Assembly: GCF_902143375.2 (NCBI RefSeq)
Contig: NZ_CABFVA020000012.1
Location: forward strand, 1-64,000
Direction of reading: 5' to 3'
Source of the DNA: Methylacidimicrobium tartarophylax
Lineage (GTDB): Bacteria; Verrucomicrobiota; Verrucomicrobiia; Methylacidiphilales; Methylacidiphilaceae
Length of the DNA: 64,000 nucleotides
The notes below the pieces were generated by a model, which searched no databases, was not told the origin of the DNA, and saw nothing but the letters and a program-made list of their open reading frames with translations. The translations under genes and the position numbers were made by a program. Shown here piece after piece: positions 53,679-62,420 of this stretch. How positions within the stretch are numbered: the stretch's first letter is position 1; every line of letters begins with the position of its first letter.

Positions 53679-54968
53679 ATGAAACTTGCGATCATTGGTT
53701 CCGGATACGTCGGGCTCACGACAGGAGCTTGCTTTGCCGAAGTAGGCCACGATGTGCTTTGCGTGGACAGCGATCAGGCGAAGGTGAAGAGCCTACGGGG
53801 AGGGAGCGTTCCCTTCTATGAGCCGGGCTTGGAAGCCATGATTTCGAGGAACGCGGCCTTGGGGCGACTCCGTTTCGGGGAGTCCGTGGCGGAGGCAGTG
53901 GAGAACTGCCTGGCTCTCTTCATCGCCGTCCCGACCCCGCCCCATGCGGATGGCAGCGTCGACCTCCATTACGTGGAGAAGGTGGCTCGCGAGATCGCCG
54001 GCTCTCTCCGGGAGTACCGGGTCATCGTCGATAAGAGCACGGTTCCCGTCCGGACAGGGGAGAAGGTGGCCCAGACGATCGAGCGGTACAGCAAGCAGAA
54101 GGCAGAGTTTGACGTGGTGAGCAATCCCGAATTTCTCCGGGAAGGCTCGGCAATCGCAGACCTGATGAACCCGGATCGCATCGTGATCGGCTCCTCTTCG
54201 GAGCGGGCCACCGCGATCATGAAAGAGGTCTATGGACCCTTTCGGACGCCGATGTTGATCACGGATTTGAATTCCGCGGAACTCATCAAGCACGCGTCGA
54301 ACAGCTTCCTGGCTCTGAAGATATCTTACATCAACATGATCGCGCAGATTTGCGAGGCTTCGAACGCGGACGTGCTCCTCGTGGCCGAAGGGATGGGCCT
54401 GGATCGGCGAATCGGGCGTTCCTTTCTGCAGGCGGGAGTCGGATGGGGGGGCTCCTGTTTTCCGAAGGACGTCTCAGCGTTCATCCGGATCGCCGAGGAG
54501 TTGGGCTGCGAATTTCGTCTGCTGAAGGAGGCCGCGTCGATCAATGAGGAGCAGAGGGAGCACTTTTTGAAAAAGATTCGCGAGGAGATCTGGCTTCTTC
54601 GCGACAAGACGATTGGTCTGCTGGGACTGGCGTTCAAGAACAACACGGATGACACGCGGCAAAGTGTCGCCATGGCTTTGGCGGAGTCCTTCCTCAAGGA
54701 AGGAGCCGTGGTTCGCGCTTTCGATCCGAAGGCGATGGCGAAGGCGGAGCAGCTTCTCCCGAAACTTCAGCTCTGTTCCTGCGGAGAAGACGTCGCTGCG
54801 GGTGCCGATTGCGTCGTAGTGGCCACGGAGTGGGAGGAGTTCCGGGACTTGGATTGGCTCGCCATGAAAAAGCGGATGCTGAGCCCGCTGGTTTTCGACG
54901 GACGCAATCTCTTGGACCGGGAAAAGATGGCGGCCTGGGGGTTCTCGTATCGCGGTGTCGGTCGATAA
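53679..54968 (+). CDS. ugd: UDP-glucose 6-dehydrogenase
   Basis: A 429-residue NAD enzyme making UDP-glucuronate for polysaccharides. It begins KLAIIGSGYVGLTTGACFAE; catalytic Cys lies in GVGWGGSCFPKDVSAF; FLALKISYINM and GLAFKNNTDDTRQSVAM are typical. GGGAGG is seven bases before the ATG at 53679, fixing the start. It overlaps the purA start by 14 bases. Confidence 0.94.
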   Translation: MKLAIIGSGYVGLTTGACFAEVGHDVLCVDSDQAKVKSLRGGSVPFYEPGLEAMISRNAALGRLRFGESVAEAVENCLALFIAVPTPPHADGSVDLHYVEKVAREIAGSLREYRVIVDKSTVPVRTGEKVAQTIERYSKQKAEFDVVSNPEFLREGSAIADLMNPDRIVIGSSSERATAIMKEVYGPFRTPMLITDLNSAELIKHASNSFLALKISYINMIAQICEASNADVLLVAEGMGLDRRIGRSFLQAGVGWGGSCFPKDVSAFIRIAEELGCEFRLLKEAASINEEQREHFLKKIREEIWLLRDKTIGLLGLAFKNNTDDTRQSVAMALAESFLKEGAVVRAFDPKAMAKAEQLLPKLQLCSCGEDVAAGADCVVVATEWEEFRDLDWLAMKKRMLSPLVFDGRNLLDREKMAAWGFSYRGVGR

Positions 54969-56256
54969 CGGACAGTGGGTGAGCGGAGTGAATACGGTTC
55001 TTGTGGGAGCCCAATGGGGAGACGAGGGAAAAGGAAAGATCATCGATTTCCTCACGGGAGATGCCAACGTCGTCGTCCGCTGCCAAGGAGGGGATAACGC
55101 CGGCCACACGGTGAAGGTGGAAGGCGAACAGTTCGTTCTCCATCTGATTCCTTCGGGAATCCTCCGGAGGGAGAAGGAGTGCGTGCTCGGCAACGGAATG
55201 GTCATCGACCCGATCTCGCTCGTAGACGAAATCGAGGGCCTGACCGCCCGTGGAATTGCCCCGAAGGGCAGGCTTTTCCTTTCGGACTCCGCCCACTTGG
55301 TCTTGCCCTATCACCGGCGCATGGACGAACAGTTGGAAAGCCTTCGCGGCAAGAAGAAACTCGGAACGACGGGCCGCGGCGTCGGCCCCGCTTACGTCGA
55401 CAAGGTGAGCCGCACCGGGTTGCGGGCTCACGATCTGTTGGAGCCGAAGGAGCTTCGGAGCAAGCTCGAAGAGAGAATCGAAGAGAAGAATCGGCTCCTC
55501 TCCTTTCTGGGAGCTCAGCCGATCGACGCGGAAGACGTGATTCATCGCTGTTCGGGCGCGGCGGATTTTCTGCGCGAGATGATCGTGAACACGGCGATCT
55601 GGCTCACCGATGCGATGCGGGACGGGAAAGACATGCTCTTCGAATGTGCTCAAGGCACCTTTTTGGACATCGACTTCGGAACCTACCCTTATGTCACCTC
55701 CTCCAACACGACGGCGGGAGGGGCGGTCACGGGGACCGGCGTACCGCCGCACCGCATGGACCGGGTCGTCGGCTGCCTCAAGGCGTATACCACCCGGGTG
55801 GGTGCCGGCCCGATGCCGGTGGAATCGGCCGAGCTGGCGGCTCTGCTGCATCGGAGCGGACGGGAGTTCGGAGCGACGACGGGCCGGGCTCGGCGATGCG
55901 GCTGGTTCGATGGGGTGATGAGCCGTTACTCCTGTCTGATCAATGGATTCGACGAGCTTGCCGTAACCAATCTGGACGGCCTCGACACGCTTTCGACGAT
56001 CCCCGTTTGCCTCGCTTACGAGTGGCGAGGGCGACGTCTTTCTCATCCCCCGACCTCCGCGGCGCAGTGGCAGGAGTGCACGCCGGTCTATAAGGAATTT
56101 GAGGGCTGGAGGCAGCCGACGTCCGATGTCCGACGCTTCGCCGACCTGCCGGATCTTGCCAAACAATATCTGGATGCACTCTCCGAGTTGACGGGATCTC
56201 CGGTCCGCTTGGTCTCTGTGGGAGCAGGAAGGGAGCAGACGTTCCTTGTCGAATAG
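54955..56256 (+). CDS. purA: Adenylosuccinate synthetase
   Basis: A 433-residue GTP-dependent enzyme joining IMP and aspartate on the way to AMP. The P-loop-like VLVGAQWGDEGKGKIIDFL, RCQGGDNAGHTV, GTTGRGVGPAYVDKV, AQGTFLDIDFGTYPYVTSSN and TTGRARRCGWFD are present. The GTG at 54955 overlaps ugd; other GTGs at 54979 and 54988 are possible, and no site decides. A repeat copy follows 25 bases after the stop. Confidence 0.95.
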   Translation: MSVDNGQWVSGVNTVLVGAQWGDEGKGKIIDFLTGDANVVVRCQGGDNAGHTVKVEGEQFVLHLIPSGILRREKECVLGNGMVIDPISLVDEIEGLTARGIAPKGRLFLSDSAHLVLPYHRRMDEQLESLRGKKKLGTTGRGVGPAYVDKVSRTGLRAHDLLEPKELRSKLEERIEEKNRLLSFLGAQPIDAEDVIHRCSGAADFLREMIVNTAIWLTDAMRDGKDMLFECAQGTFLDIDFGTYPYVTSSNTTAGGAVTGTGVPPHRMDRVVGCLKAYTTRVGAGPMPVESAELAALLHRSGREFGATTGRARRCGWFDGVMSRYSCLINGFDELAVTNLDGLDTLSTIPVCLAYEWRGRRLSHPPTSAAQWQECTPVYKEFEGWRQPTSDVRRFADLPDLAKQYLDALSELTGSPVRLVSVGAGREQTFLVE

Positions 56257-56281
56257 AAAGGCGAGGTCGAGCGCGGATCCG

Positions 56282-56464
56282 AGCCTGCATATCTCACAAA
56301 GTTCGTACCCGAGGCGCAGCGAATGGATCTGGATGCAAGGCGGGGCGCAGGTTTTCCCCCGAAGTTGTATGACGACAACCTGCGAGGAGGGAAAACCAAG
56401 TCCCAACGAAGCAGTTGGATCCATTTCGCAAGTCGCAGGAGAACGCTTGTGAGACATGCAGGCT
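56282..56464 (-). repeat. Dispersed palindromic repeat, copy D (full length)
   Basis: A 183-base element with ends AGCCTGCATATCTCACAA and TTGTGAGACATGCAGGCT, complementary at 17 of 18 positions. The inner arms ATGGATC (56322-56328) and GATCCAT (56429-56435) pair exactly, as do GGTTTTCCC (56353-56361) and GGGAAAACC (56390-56398). The orientation is opposite to copies A-C. The last nine bases encode the first codons of uppS. Confidence 0.92.
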
Positions 56465-57178
56465 AAACCCCCGACCCACGTTGCCATCATCATGGACGGA
56501 AACGGCCGATGGGCTCGCGCTCGGAATCTTCCGCGCGTCGAAGGGCATCGAGCCGGCTTCGAGGCTGCCCGGGAAGTCGTGCGCACCGCGGCGGAAATCG
56601 GGATCGGTTTCCTCACCCTCTATGCTTTTTCGGTAGAGAACTGGAAGCGTCCGGTCAAGGAGGTGAACGCCTTGATGGAACTGCTGAACAGCTTCGTCGA
56701 GGAAACGGAAGCTGAGTTGATTGCCAACGAGGTGCGCCTGAAGGTGATCGGCAGGGTTGCCGATCTTCCGGCGGGCTTGCGGGAGAAGATCGATGCGTTG
56801 ACGCTTCGGACGGCGGAAAAGAGCAAGCTTACCCTCTCGCTCGCCCTCAGCTATAGCGGCCGGATCGAGATTGTTACGGCGGTTCGGCGTCTGACTCGGG
56901 ATGTTTTGCACGGGCGCCTGCGGCTGGAGGAGATCGATGAGACCTCTTTCCGCCGCTATCTCTACACCGGCGACGATCCCGATCCGGACCTGCTGATTCG
57001 AACGAGCGGGGAGATGAGGCTCAGCAATTTTCTCTTATGGCAGATCTCCTACTCCGAGATCTACTTCACCGACGTTCTCTGGCCGGACTTTCGACGAGAG
57101 GCGTTCCTACGGGCCGTGGAAGAGTATGGGAGAAGACAGCGGCGATTTGGCCAGCTCGAGAGGGAGGAGTTCGAATGA
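56456..57178 (+). CDS. uppS: Isoprenyl (undecaprenyl) diphosphate synthase
   Basis: A 240-residue cis-prenyltransferase building the lipid carrier for peptidoglycan. It has HVAIIMDGNGRWARARNLPR with the catalytic Asp, GHRAGFEAAREVV, LTLYAFSVENWKRP and the C-terminal DPDLLIRTSGEMRLSNFLLWQ with YSEIYFTDVLWPDF. The only usable start is the ATG at 56456, which lies in the right terminus of repeat copy D; an in-frame stop is two codons upstream and no ribosome site is seen. It overlaps cdsA by four bases. Confidence 0.94.
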   Translation: MQAKPPTHVAIIMDGNGRWARARNLPRVEGHRAGFEAAREVVRTAAEIGIGFLTLYAFSVENWKRPVKEVNALMELLNSFVEETEAELIANEVRLKVIGRVADLPAGLREKIDALTLRTAEKSKLTLSLALSYSGRIEIVTAVRRLTRDVLHGRLRLEEIDETSFRRYLYTGDDPDPDLLIRTSGEMRLSNFLLWQISYSEIYFTDVLWPDFRREAFLRAVEEYGRRQRRFGQLEREEFE

Positions 57179-58068
57179 GCAAGGGACCGAGCTGGCTTGC
57201 CAGGGGGGGCTCGTCGGTTGCCCTCTGGGGTTTCGCGCTCTCCGTGGTCCTCATTGGATGGCGGACGGGGGAGATTTTGGCCGTGGCTGTTTTTGCAGCC
57301 GCCGCGCAGTGGGAGTTTTACCTCCTGCAAGAGCGAAAGGGCGCCGTCGTCTTCAAAGGTCTGGGGATTGCATCGGGCCTCATGGTTTATGCCATTTTGT
57401 GGTTTTGTTGGGTTGCCTATCCTAGGGCGGCCCACATGGATCGGCTGTGGGAAGAGGCTCTGTTCGTTCTGACGGCGGTCGTGCTCCTTCTCCGAGTCGT
57501 GCTTGGTTCTCGGGGAACGCTCCTGCCGATGGAGACAGCGGGACTCACCCTCTTGGGTGTCATTTACATTCCCTTCCTTCTCAGCTTCTTGTGCCGGATT
57601 GCCATCGAGCCGAACAACTACTCTGATCCGCGCATCGCCGCGCTCTTCGTGATGCTGGTGACCAAGCTGGGGGATACCGGAGCGTTCGTGGCAGGCTCGC
57701 TTCTCGGGAGACATCGACTTCTCCCTCGGATCAGCCCGAACAAAACATGGGAGGGTTTTGCGGGGGGGCTCCTGGCAACGCTTCTGGCGAGCCTGGTGAT
57801 CGTTTTTCTCGGCCGCGACGGCCCTCTGCGCCTTCACCTGCTGGACGCGGTGCTTTTGGGCTTGGGACTCGGGTCACTGGGCGTTTGGGGCGACCTGGCG
57901 AAAAGTGCGGCCAAACGAGACGCCCACGTGAAGGATTCGGGCCACTGGATCCCGGGGATCGGGGGGGCGTTGGACCTAGTCGACAGCTTGCTCTTTACCG
58001 CCCCCGCCTTCTACTTTTATGGGTTGGCGCGGTTCGGTGGGGCAGCGATTTCGTGGATTCCTCGGTAA
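57175..58068 (+). CDS. cdsA: Phosphatidate cytidylyltransferase
   Basis: A 297-residue polytopic membrane enzyme producing CDP-diacylglycerol. The C-terminal signature is SAAKRDAHVKDSGHWIPGIGGALDLVDS, near the canonical KRxxxxKDxGxxxPGHGGxxDRxDS but with Ile for His and Leu for Arg, variants seen in some phyla. ISPNKTWEGFAGG is also typical. GGGAGGAG is five bases before the ATG, which overlaps the uppS stop. Confidence 0.93.
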   Translation: MSKGPSWLARGGSSVALWGFALSVVLIGWRTGEILAVAVFAAAAQWEFYLLQERKGAVVFKGLGIASGLMVYAILWFCWVAYPRAAHMDRLWEEALFVLTAVVLLLRVVLGSRGTLLPMETAGLTLLGVIYIPFLLSFLCRIAIEPNNYSDPRIAALFVMLVTKLGDTGAFVAGSLLGRHRLLPRISPNKTWEGFAGGLLATLLASLVIVFLGRDGPLRLHLLDAVLLGLGLGSLGVWGDLAKSAAKRDAHVKDSGHWIPGIGGALDLVDSLLFTAPAFYFYGLARFGGAAISWIPR

Positions 58069-58119
58069 AGGGGGAGGAGAGCCACCCAGAGAACACGGGG
58101 AGTGACAAACGGACAGAAA

Positions 58120-58761
58120 ATGCTTCCACCTGCTATTCGAGATGCGTTGCCGCTTCTGGCGATTCTGGCTGCGGCCACGGTTTTCTTTCTGATTCTGCCT
58201 TTCCGGTGGAGTCATCTTTTTGGAACGTTGCTTCTTCTTCTGCTCGGGTTTGTCGTCTTCTTCTTCCGAGATCCGGAGCGCCGGACCAGTCAGGATCCCG
58301 ACGCGATTGTCGCACCGGCGGACGGGAAGGTCGTCCTGGTGGATCTCGTCCAGGAAAGCCCGTTTTCGTCTCGGCCCATGCGCCGCGTCGCGATTTTTCT
58401 CTCGGTGTTCGATGTGCACGTCAATCGCGCCCCGGTGGCGGGCATCGTAACGAAGATCGAGTACACCCAAGGAAGCTTTTTCGACGCTCGCCGCAAAGAG
58501 GCGGCCGAGCGAAATGAGAGGCAAGATTGGTGGATCGAGAGCCCGCACGGGATGGTGGGAGTGCGCCAGATTGCCGGGCTGGTTGCCCGTCGAATCGTTG
58601 CTTGGACGGGAACGGGAGTCTCTGTCCGCGCAGGGGAAAGAATCGGAATGATCCGCTTCGGATCCCGCACCGAACTCTACTTGCCGGAGCAGTGCCGCAT
58701 CCTCGTCGAGCCGGGAAGGGTAGTCCATGCGGGGGAGACCGTGGTAGGCCGGTGGCCGTGA
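58120..58761 (+). CDS. psd: Phosphatidylserine decarboxylase (short pyruvoyl type)
   Basis: A 213-residue enzyme converting phosphatidylserine to phosphatidylethanolamine. Two N-terminal hydrophobic segments are followed by FFRDPERR, IVAPADGKVV, SVFDVHVNRAPVAG and the self-cleavage site MIRFGSRTELYLP, where the Ser becomes the pyruvoyl group. The start may be the ATG at 58120 or a GTG at 58102. It overlaps pssA as GTGA. Confidence 0.92.
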   Translation: MLPPAIRDALPLLAILAAATVFFLILPFRWSHLFGTLLLLLLGFVVFFFRDPERRTSQDPDAIVAPADGKVVLVDLVQESPFSSRPMRRVAIFLSVFDVHVNRAPVAGIVTKIEYTQGSFFDARRKEAAERNERQDWWIESPHGMVGVRQIAGLVARRIVAWTGTGVSVRAGERIGMIRFGSRTELYLPEQCRILVEPGRVVHAGETVVGRWP

Positions 58762-59582
58762 AAGAGCACGAGAACCAGGGTAAAATCTACCTGCTACCAA
58801 GCCTCATGACCGCGGGGAACCTGCTTTGCGGGTTTCTCGCCATCCTCAAGATTCTGGAAGGAAGCATCCTGCGGGACAGCGAGCTTTCCGGCTGGATCCA
58901 CACCTACAAGACAAGCCTGGACCTTATCTTGGCCGCCTTTGTCTTCGACCTGCTCGATGGGCGGGTGGCTCGTCTCGGAGGCAAGGAAAGTGCCTTTGGG
59001 CGCGAGTTCGACTCTCTATCGGATCTCATCTCCTTTGGAGTCGCTCCCGCTCTGCTCGTCTTTGAGATCGTCCTCTACCAGTTTCCTCATCGGCTTGGAT
59101 GGATCGTGGCGGCCACCTATCTTGTGTGTGGTGCGCTCCGCTTGGCCCGCTTCAACGTGCATGCCGCCCGAGCCGAGGGGAGCAAAGAGGTATTCACGGG
59201 CTTTCCGATCCCCGCCGCAGCGGGACTGGTCTCTTCCCTGACCCTCTTCCTGCTCTCCCTCTACGAGACCGATCGAGAGCTGAAGCAGGGGTGGGGTCGC
59301 TACGTCTTGGCGGCCCTACTCCTGCTTCTCTCGTTCATGATGTTCAGCAAGCTCCGCTATCCGAGCTTCAAGGGGGTCGGGTTGCGAACCCAGCATTCTC
59401 TGCCCAAATTCCTATTGATCCTGGCGGCGGTCGCTCTGACGATCGTCTATTACAAGTGGATGCTGGCCGTCGACTTTCTTGCCTACTTCCTCTTCGGCTT
59501 CATTCGCCCGCTCCTTTCGCCGCACTGGCGGCAAGCCCTCGAGGAAGAGGAGACCGACGAGAGGGGAGCGCAATCGGAATGA
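58758..59582 (+). CDS. pssA: CDP-diacylglycerol-serine O-phosphatidyltransferase
   Basis: A 274-residue polytopic membrane enzyme that makes phosphatidylserine from CDP-diacylglycerol and serine. The CDP-alcohol phosphotransferase signature is complete: DLLDGRVARLGGKESAFGRE followed by FDSLSDLISFG. ITR-like hydrophobic helices follow. The GTG at 58758 overlaps the psd stop, so psd and pssA are coupled, giving a full PA to PE branch with cdsA. Confidence 0.94.
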   Translation: MKEHENQGKIYLLPSLMTAGNLLCGFLAILKILEGSILRDSELSGWIHTYKTSLDLILAAFVFDLLDGRVARLGGKESAFGREFDSLSDLISFGVAPALLVFEIVLYQFPHRLGWIVAATYLVCGALRLARFNVHAARAEGSKEVFTGFPIPAAAGLVSSLTLFLLSLYETDRELKQGWGRYVLAALLLLLSFMMFSKLRYPSFKGVGLRTQHSLPKFLLILAAVALTIVYYKWMLAVDFLAYFLFGFIRPLLSPHWRQALEEEETDERGAQSE

Positions 59583-59597
59583 AGGGATTCCCTCGCT

Positions 59598-59680
59598 TGG
59601 GCAGAGCTGGATTCGAACCAGCGAAGGCCGGAGCCAGCAGATTTACAGTCTGCCCCGTTTAACCACTTCGGTATCTGCCC
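59598..59680 (-). tRNA. tRNA-Tyr (anticodon GUA)
   Basis: The minus strand has acceptor GGGCAGA/TCTGCCC, D-arm around CCGAAGTGGTTAAACGG, anticodon stem-loop CAGACTGTAAATCTG giving GTA, a long variable arm typical of class II tRNAs (GGCTCCGGCCTTCG) and T-arm GGTTCGAATCC. The discriminator is A and CCA is not encoded. Confidence 0.94.
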
Positions 59681-59980
59681 GTCTTACCGAGAAAAAAAGA
59701 TTTTCGCCGCTCCTCTTTATTCCCGAACAGTAACGGATGAGCAAATCACCTCGGCCGCTGCTTGGCAAGGAGGAAGAATGTCCCGGGAGGCCTTCTCCGG
59801 AACGATCACCAACTTCTCCGCTCCCTTCGCCCAAGCGAGGGCGCGGTGTTCCGAAGTAATTCTCCTTCTTCCAAGCGTCATGGCTTTTTGAGGCGGCCGG
59901 CGGCGATTTTGAGGCGACGGGCGGTTGACAAGGATGCCAAAACACTTAGCTTTGCCTTCTGTGCACGGAAGGACCTTCTT
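59681..59980. other. Intergenic region between tRNA-Tyr and the KamA-family gene
   Basis: About 300 bases before the proposed start. The kamA frame is open through much of it but lacks family similarity before residue WNDW. No repeat copy, tRNA or small gene is seen. Confidence 0.4.
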
Positions 59981-61159
59981 TTGAGCTGCCTCGACCGCGA
60001 CTTCCGCTCGGCGGGTAAAGGCTGCTGGGCCCACGTCTCGGATGAGCAGTGGAACGACTGGCGATGGCAGCTTCGCCACCGGCTCACCTCGCTCGAGGAG
60101 ATCGCCGGGCTTCTGACGCTGACCGATTCCGAAAGAAGAGGAATTCTGCTCGCTTCCTCTAGAAAGCTCGCGCTTGCGATCACTCCCTACTTCTTTACGC
60201 TTCTTTCTCCGGACGACCCCGATTGTCCCGTCCGACGCCAGGTGATCCCTCGGAGCGAAGAACTGCTCCGCGCCCCCTACGAGATGAGCGATCCCTGCGG
60301 CGAGGACGGGAATATGGTTGCCCCGGGGCTTGTGCACCGCTATCCCGACCGAGTTCTTTTCCTCGTAACCGATCGCTGCGCCAGCTACTGCCGCTACTGC
60401 ACCCGATCGCGGATCGTGAGCGGCGTGGGAGAGCAGCACTTGACGGTCGACGTGGATCGCGCCCTAGCCTACCTCTGGGAGCATCGCGAGGTGAGGGATG
60501 TGTTGCTTTCCGGAGGAGACCCGCTGCTTCTTTCCGATGGCCGCTTGCGGGAGCTGCTGGGCCGCCTCAGAGAGATCCCCCACATCGAGATCGTGCGCAT
60601 CGGCACGCGGGTCCCGATCTTTCTTCCGCAGCGCCTGACCCACGATCTCTGCGAGCTCTTGCGGACTTTTCATCCTCTTTGGATCAACATTCATGCCAAT
60701 CATGCCGCAGAGCTGACCGCGGAGGTCAGAGATGCGCTCGGGCGACTGGCGGATGCGGGGATTCCGCTGGGCAACCAGTCGGTTCTCTTGCGCGGCATCA
60801 ACGATTCGGCCGGCGCGGTCCGCGATCTCGTCCACAAACTGGTGCGGGCAAGGGTCCGCCCCTATTATCTCTACCAGTGCGACCTGATCGAGGGTACGGA
60901 TCACCTCCGCGTACCGATCGAAGAGGGGATCCGAATCATGCGGGCGCTGCGGGGATACACGACCGGGTTTGCCGTCCCTCAGTACGTCGTCGACGGACCG
61001 GGCGGCGGCGGAAAGATTCCGCTCAATCCCGAATACATCGTCGGGGAAGAGGGAGGGCAGCTGCTCCTTCAGAATTTCCTGGGAAAGCTCTATCGTTATC
61101 CCTCACCTCGTTCTTCCCAGGGGGGAGCGGAAGGAACGTCGTCCGGCCGTGCTTCCTAA
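59981..61159 (+). CDS. KamA-family radical SAM enzyme (lysine 2,3-aminomutase-like)
   Basis: A 392-residue radical SAM protein. The cluster motif is CASYCRYCTR (CxxxCxxC), preceded by GLVHRYPDRVLFLVTDRC. Further family motifs are VLLSGGDPLLL, IRIGTRVPIFLPQRL, GNQSVLLRGIND, RVRPYYLYQCDLIEGTDHLR and VDGPGGGGKIPL. The fold fits lysine 2,3-aminomutase, but EpmB-type beta-lysine formation for EF-P remains possible. I propose the TTG at 59981 with GGAAGG nine bases upstream; the frame is open further. It overlaps the RlmI-like gene by 11 bases. Confidence 0.85.
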   Translation: MSCLDRDFRSAGKGCWAHVSDEQWNDWRWQLRHRLTSLEEIAGLLTLTDSERRGILLASSRKLALAITPYFFTLLSPDDPDCPVRRQVIPRSEELLRAPYEMSDPCGEDGNMVAPGLVHRYPDRVLFLVTDRCASYCRYCTRSRIVSGVGEQHLTVDVDRALAYLWEHREVRDVLLSGGDPLLLSDGRLRELLGRLREIPHIEIVRIGTRVPIFLPQRLTHDLCELLRTFHPLWINIHANHAAELTAEVRDALGRLADAGIPLGNQSVLLRGINDSAGAVRDLVHKLVRARVRPYYLYQCDLIEGTDHLRVPIEEGIRIMRALRGYTTGFAVPQYVVDGPGGGGKIPLNPEYIVGEEGGQLLLQNFLGKLYRYPSPRSSQGGAEGTSSGRAS

Positions 61160-62420
61160 GGCTCCATTCCCTGGTGGAAAATCGAAGAAAGTCGTCTCCG
61201 CCGGTGCGCTACCCGCTCACCCGCCTCTCTCCCCAGGACTTTCGGGCCGAGCCCTGCTCCAGCAGCAGGGAACTCACCGATGTTTTCATGGCCACCCTTG
61301 GATCTATCGGAGCGAGCTGGCGCAAATCGAGGGCGATCTCCAAGATGGAGACTGCGTGGAAGCGAGAAGCGCCCGCGGAGATCGGATCGGCTGTGGAATT
61401 TGGAGCAGCCGCTCGCAGATTGCCATCCGGCTCTATTCGCGAAGGGAAGAGGTCCTGGATTCCCCTCTCCTTTCCCGGCTGCTCGATGAGGCGTTCGCCT
61501 ATCGGAATGCTCTCGGCCTCTTGAAACCTCAGGATAGGGATGCGGCGAGACTGGTCTGGTCGGAGTCGGACGGACTTCCCGGGCTGATCGTCGATCGCTA
61601 CCAGGATTGGCTGGTCGTGCAGTTCCTCACTGCCGGCATGGAGAGGCGGAGCCGGGAGATCCTCTCTCTGATCCAAGAAAAAACAGGGCTCTGCCGCGTC
61701 GTTCTTCGCAATGACGCGCCCGTGCGGCTTCAAGAAAACCTGCCGCTCGAGAAGAAGATCTTGTCCGGAAGTTACAGCGACCCGCTTTGGATTCTCGAAA
61801 ACGGGGTCGCCCTGCCCGCGCGCCTTCTCGAGGGGCAAAAGACCGGGCTCTACTTGGATCAGAGCGCCAACTATCGGGAAGTCAGCGCTCTTGCTTCCGG
61901 GCGGCGCGTGCTCGATCTCTTCTGTTACCAGGGGGCCTTCTCCCTATTCTGCTCGGCAGCCGGTGCGCTCTCTTGCACGGCGGTCGATCAGTCGGCCGCG
62001 GCGCTTCGATCCGGACGGGCGGCGGCCGAAAGGACGGGTGCTGCGATCGAATGGATGGAAGAGAACGTCTTCAATTGGCTGCGGAAGGCGCAGCAAGCCA
62101 AGGAACAATACGATCTGATCGTCCTCGATCCCCCATCGTTCACGAAGACCAAGGCCCAGCGCGCCGCCGCACTCCGGGGGTACCACGAACTCCACCTGCG
62201 CGCGCTCCGGCTGCTCGCTCCGGGAGGAAGGTTGGCCAGCTTCTGCTGCTCGCACCACTTCGGGTTAGGGGAATGGAAGGAGTTGATCGGCCGGGCTTCC
62301 TGGGAGGCGAATGGAACCTTGCGCCTTCGGAAGACACTGGGTCAATCCCTGGACCATCCGATTCTTCCCACCATTCCGGAAACCGAATATCTCAAGGGCT
62401 GCCTGGTGGAGCGGGTCTAA
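61149..62420 (+). CDS. RlmI/RlmK-like class I rRNA methyltransferase
   Basis: A 423-residue methyltransferase, probably forming 5-methylcytosine in rRNA. The N-terminal PUA-like part has HGHPWIYRSELAQIEGDLQDGD, the middle an EEHD-like substrate domain (WSESDGLPGLIVDRYQDWLVVQ, LYLDQSANYREV) and the C-terminus the SAM-binding LDLFCYQGAFSLF with the LDPPSFTK motif. The GTG at 61149 is the only start between the KamA stop and the domain. The 3' end overlaps the convergent GH3 gene by 29 bases. Confidence 0.88.
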   Translation: MLPKAPFPGGKSKKVVSAGALPAHPPLSPGLSGRALLQQQGTHRCFHGHPWIYRSELAQIEGDLQDGDCVEARSARGDRIGCGIWSSRSQIAIRLYSRREEVLDSPLLSRLLDEAFAYRNALGLLKPQDRDAARLVWSESDGLPGLIVDRYQDWLVVQFLTAGMERRSREILSLIQEKTGLCRVVLRNDAPVRLQENLPLEKKILSGSYSDPLWILENGVALPARLLEGQKTGLYLDQSANYREVSALASGRRVLDLFCYQGAFSLFCSAAGALSCTAVDQSAAALRSGRAAAERTGAAIEWMEENVFNWLRKAQQAKEQYDLIVLDPPSFTKTKAQRAAALRGYHELHLRALRLLAPGGRLASFCCSHHFGLGEWKELIGRASWEANGTLRLRKTLGQSLDHPILPTIPETEYLKGCLVERV

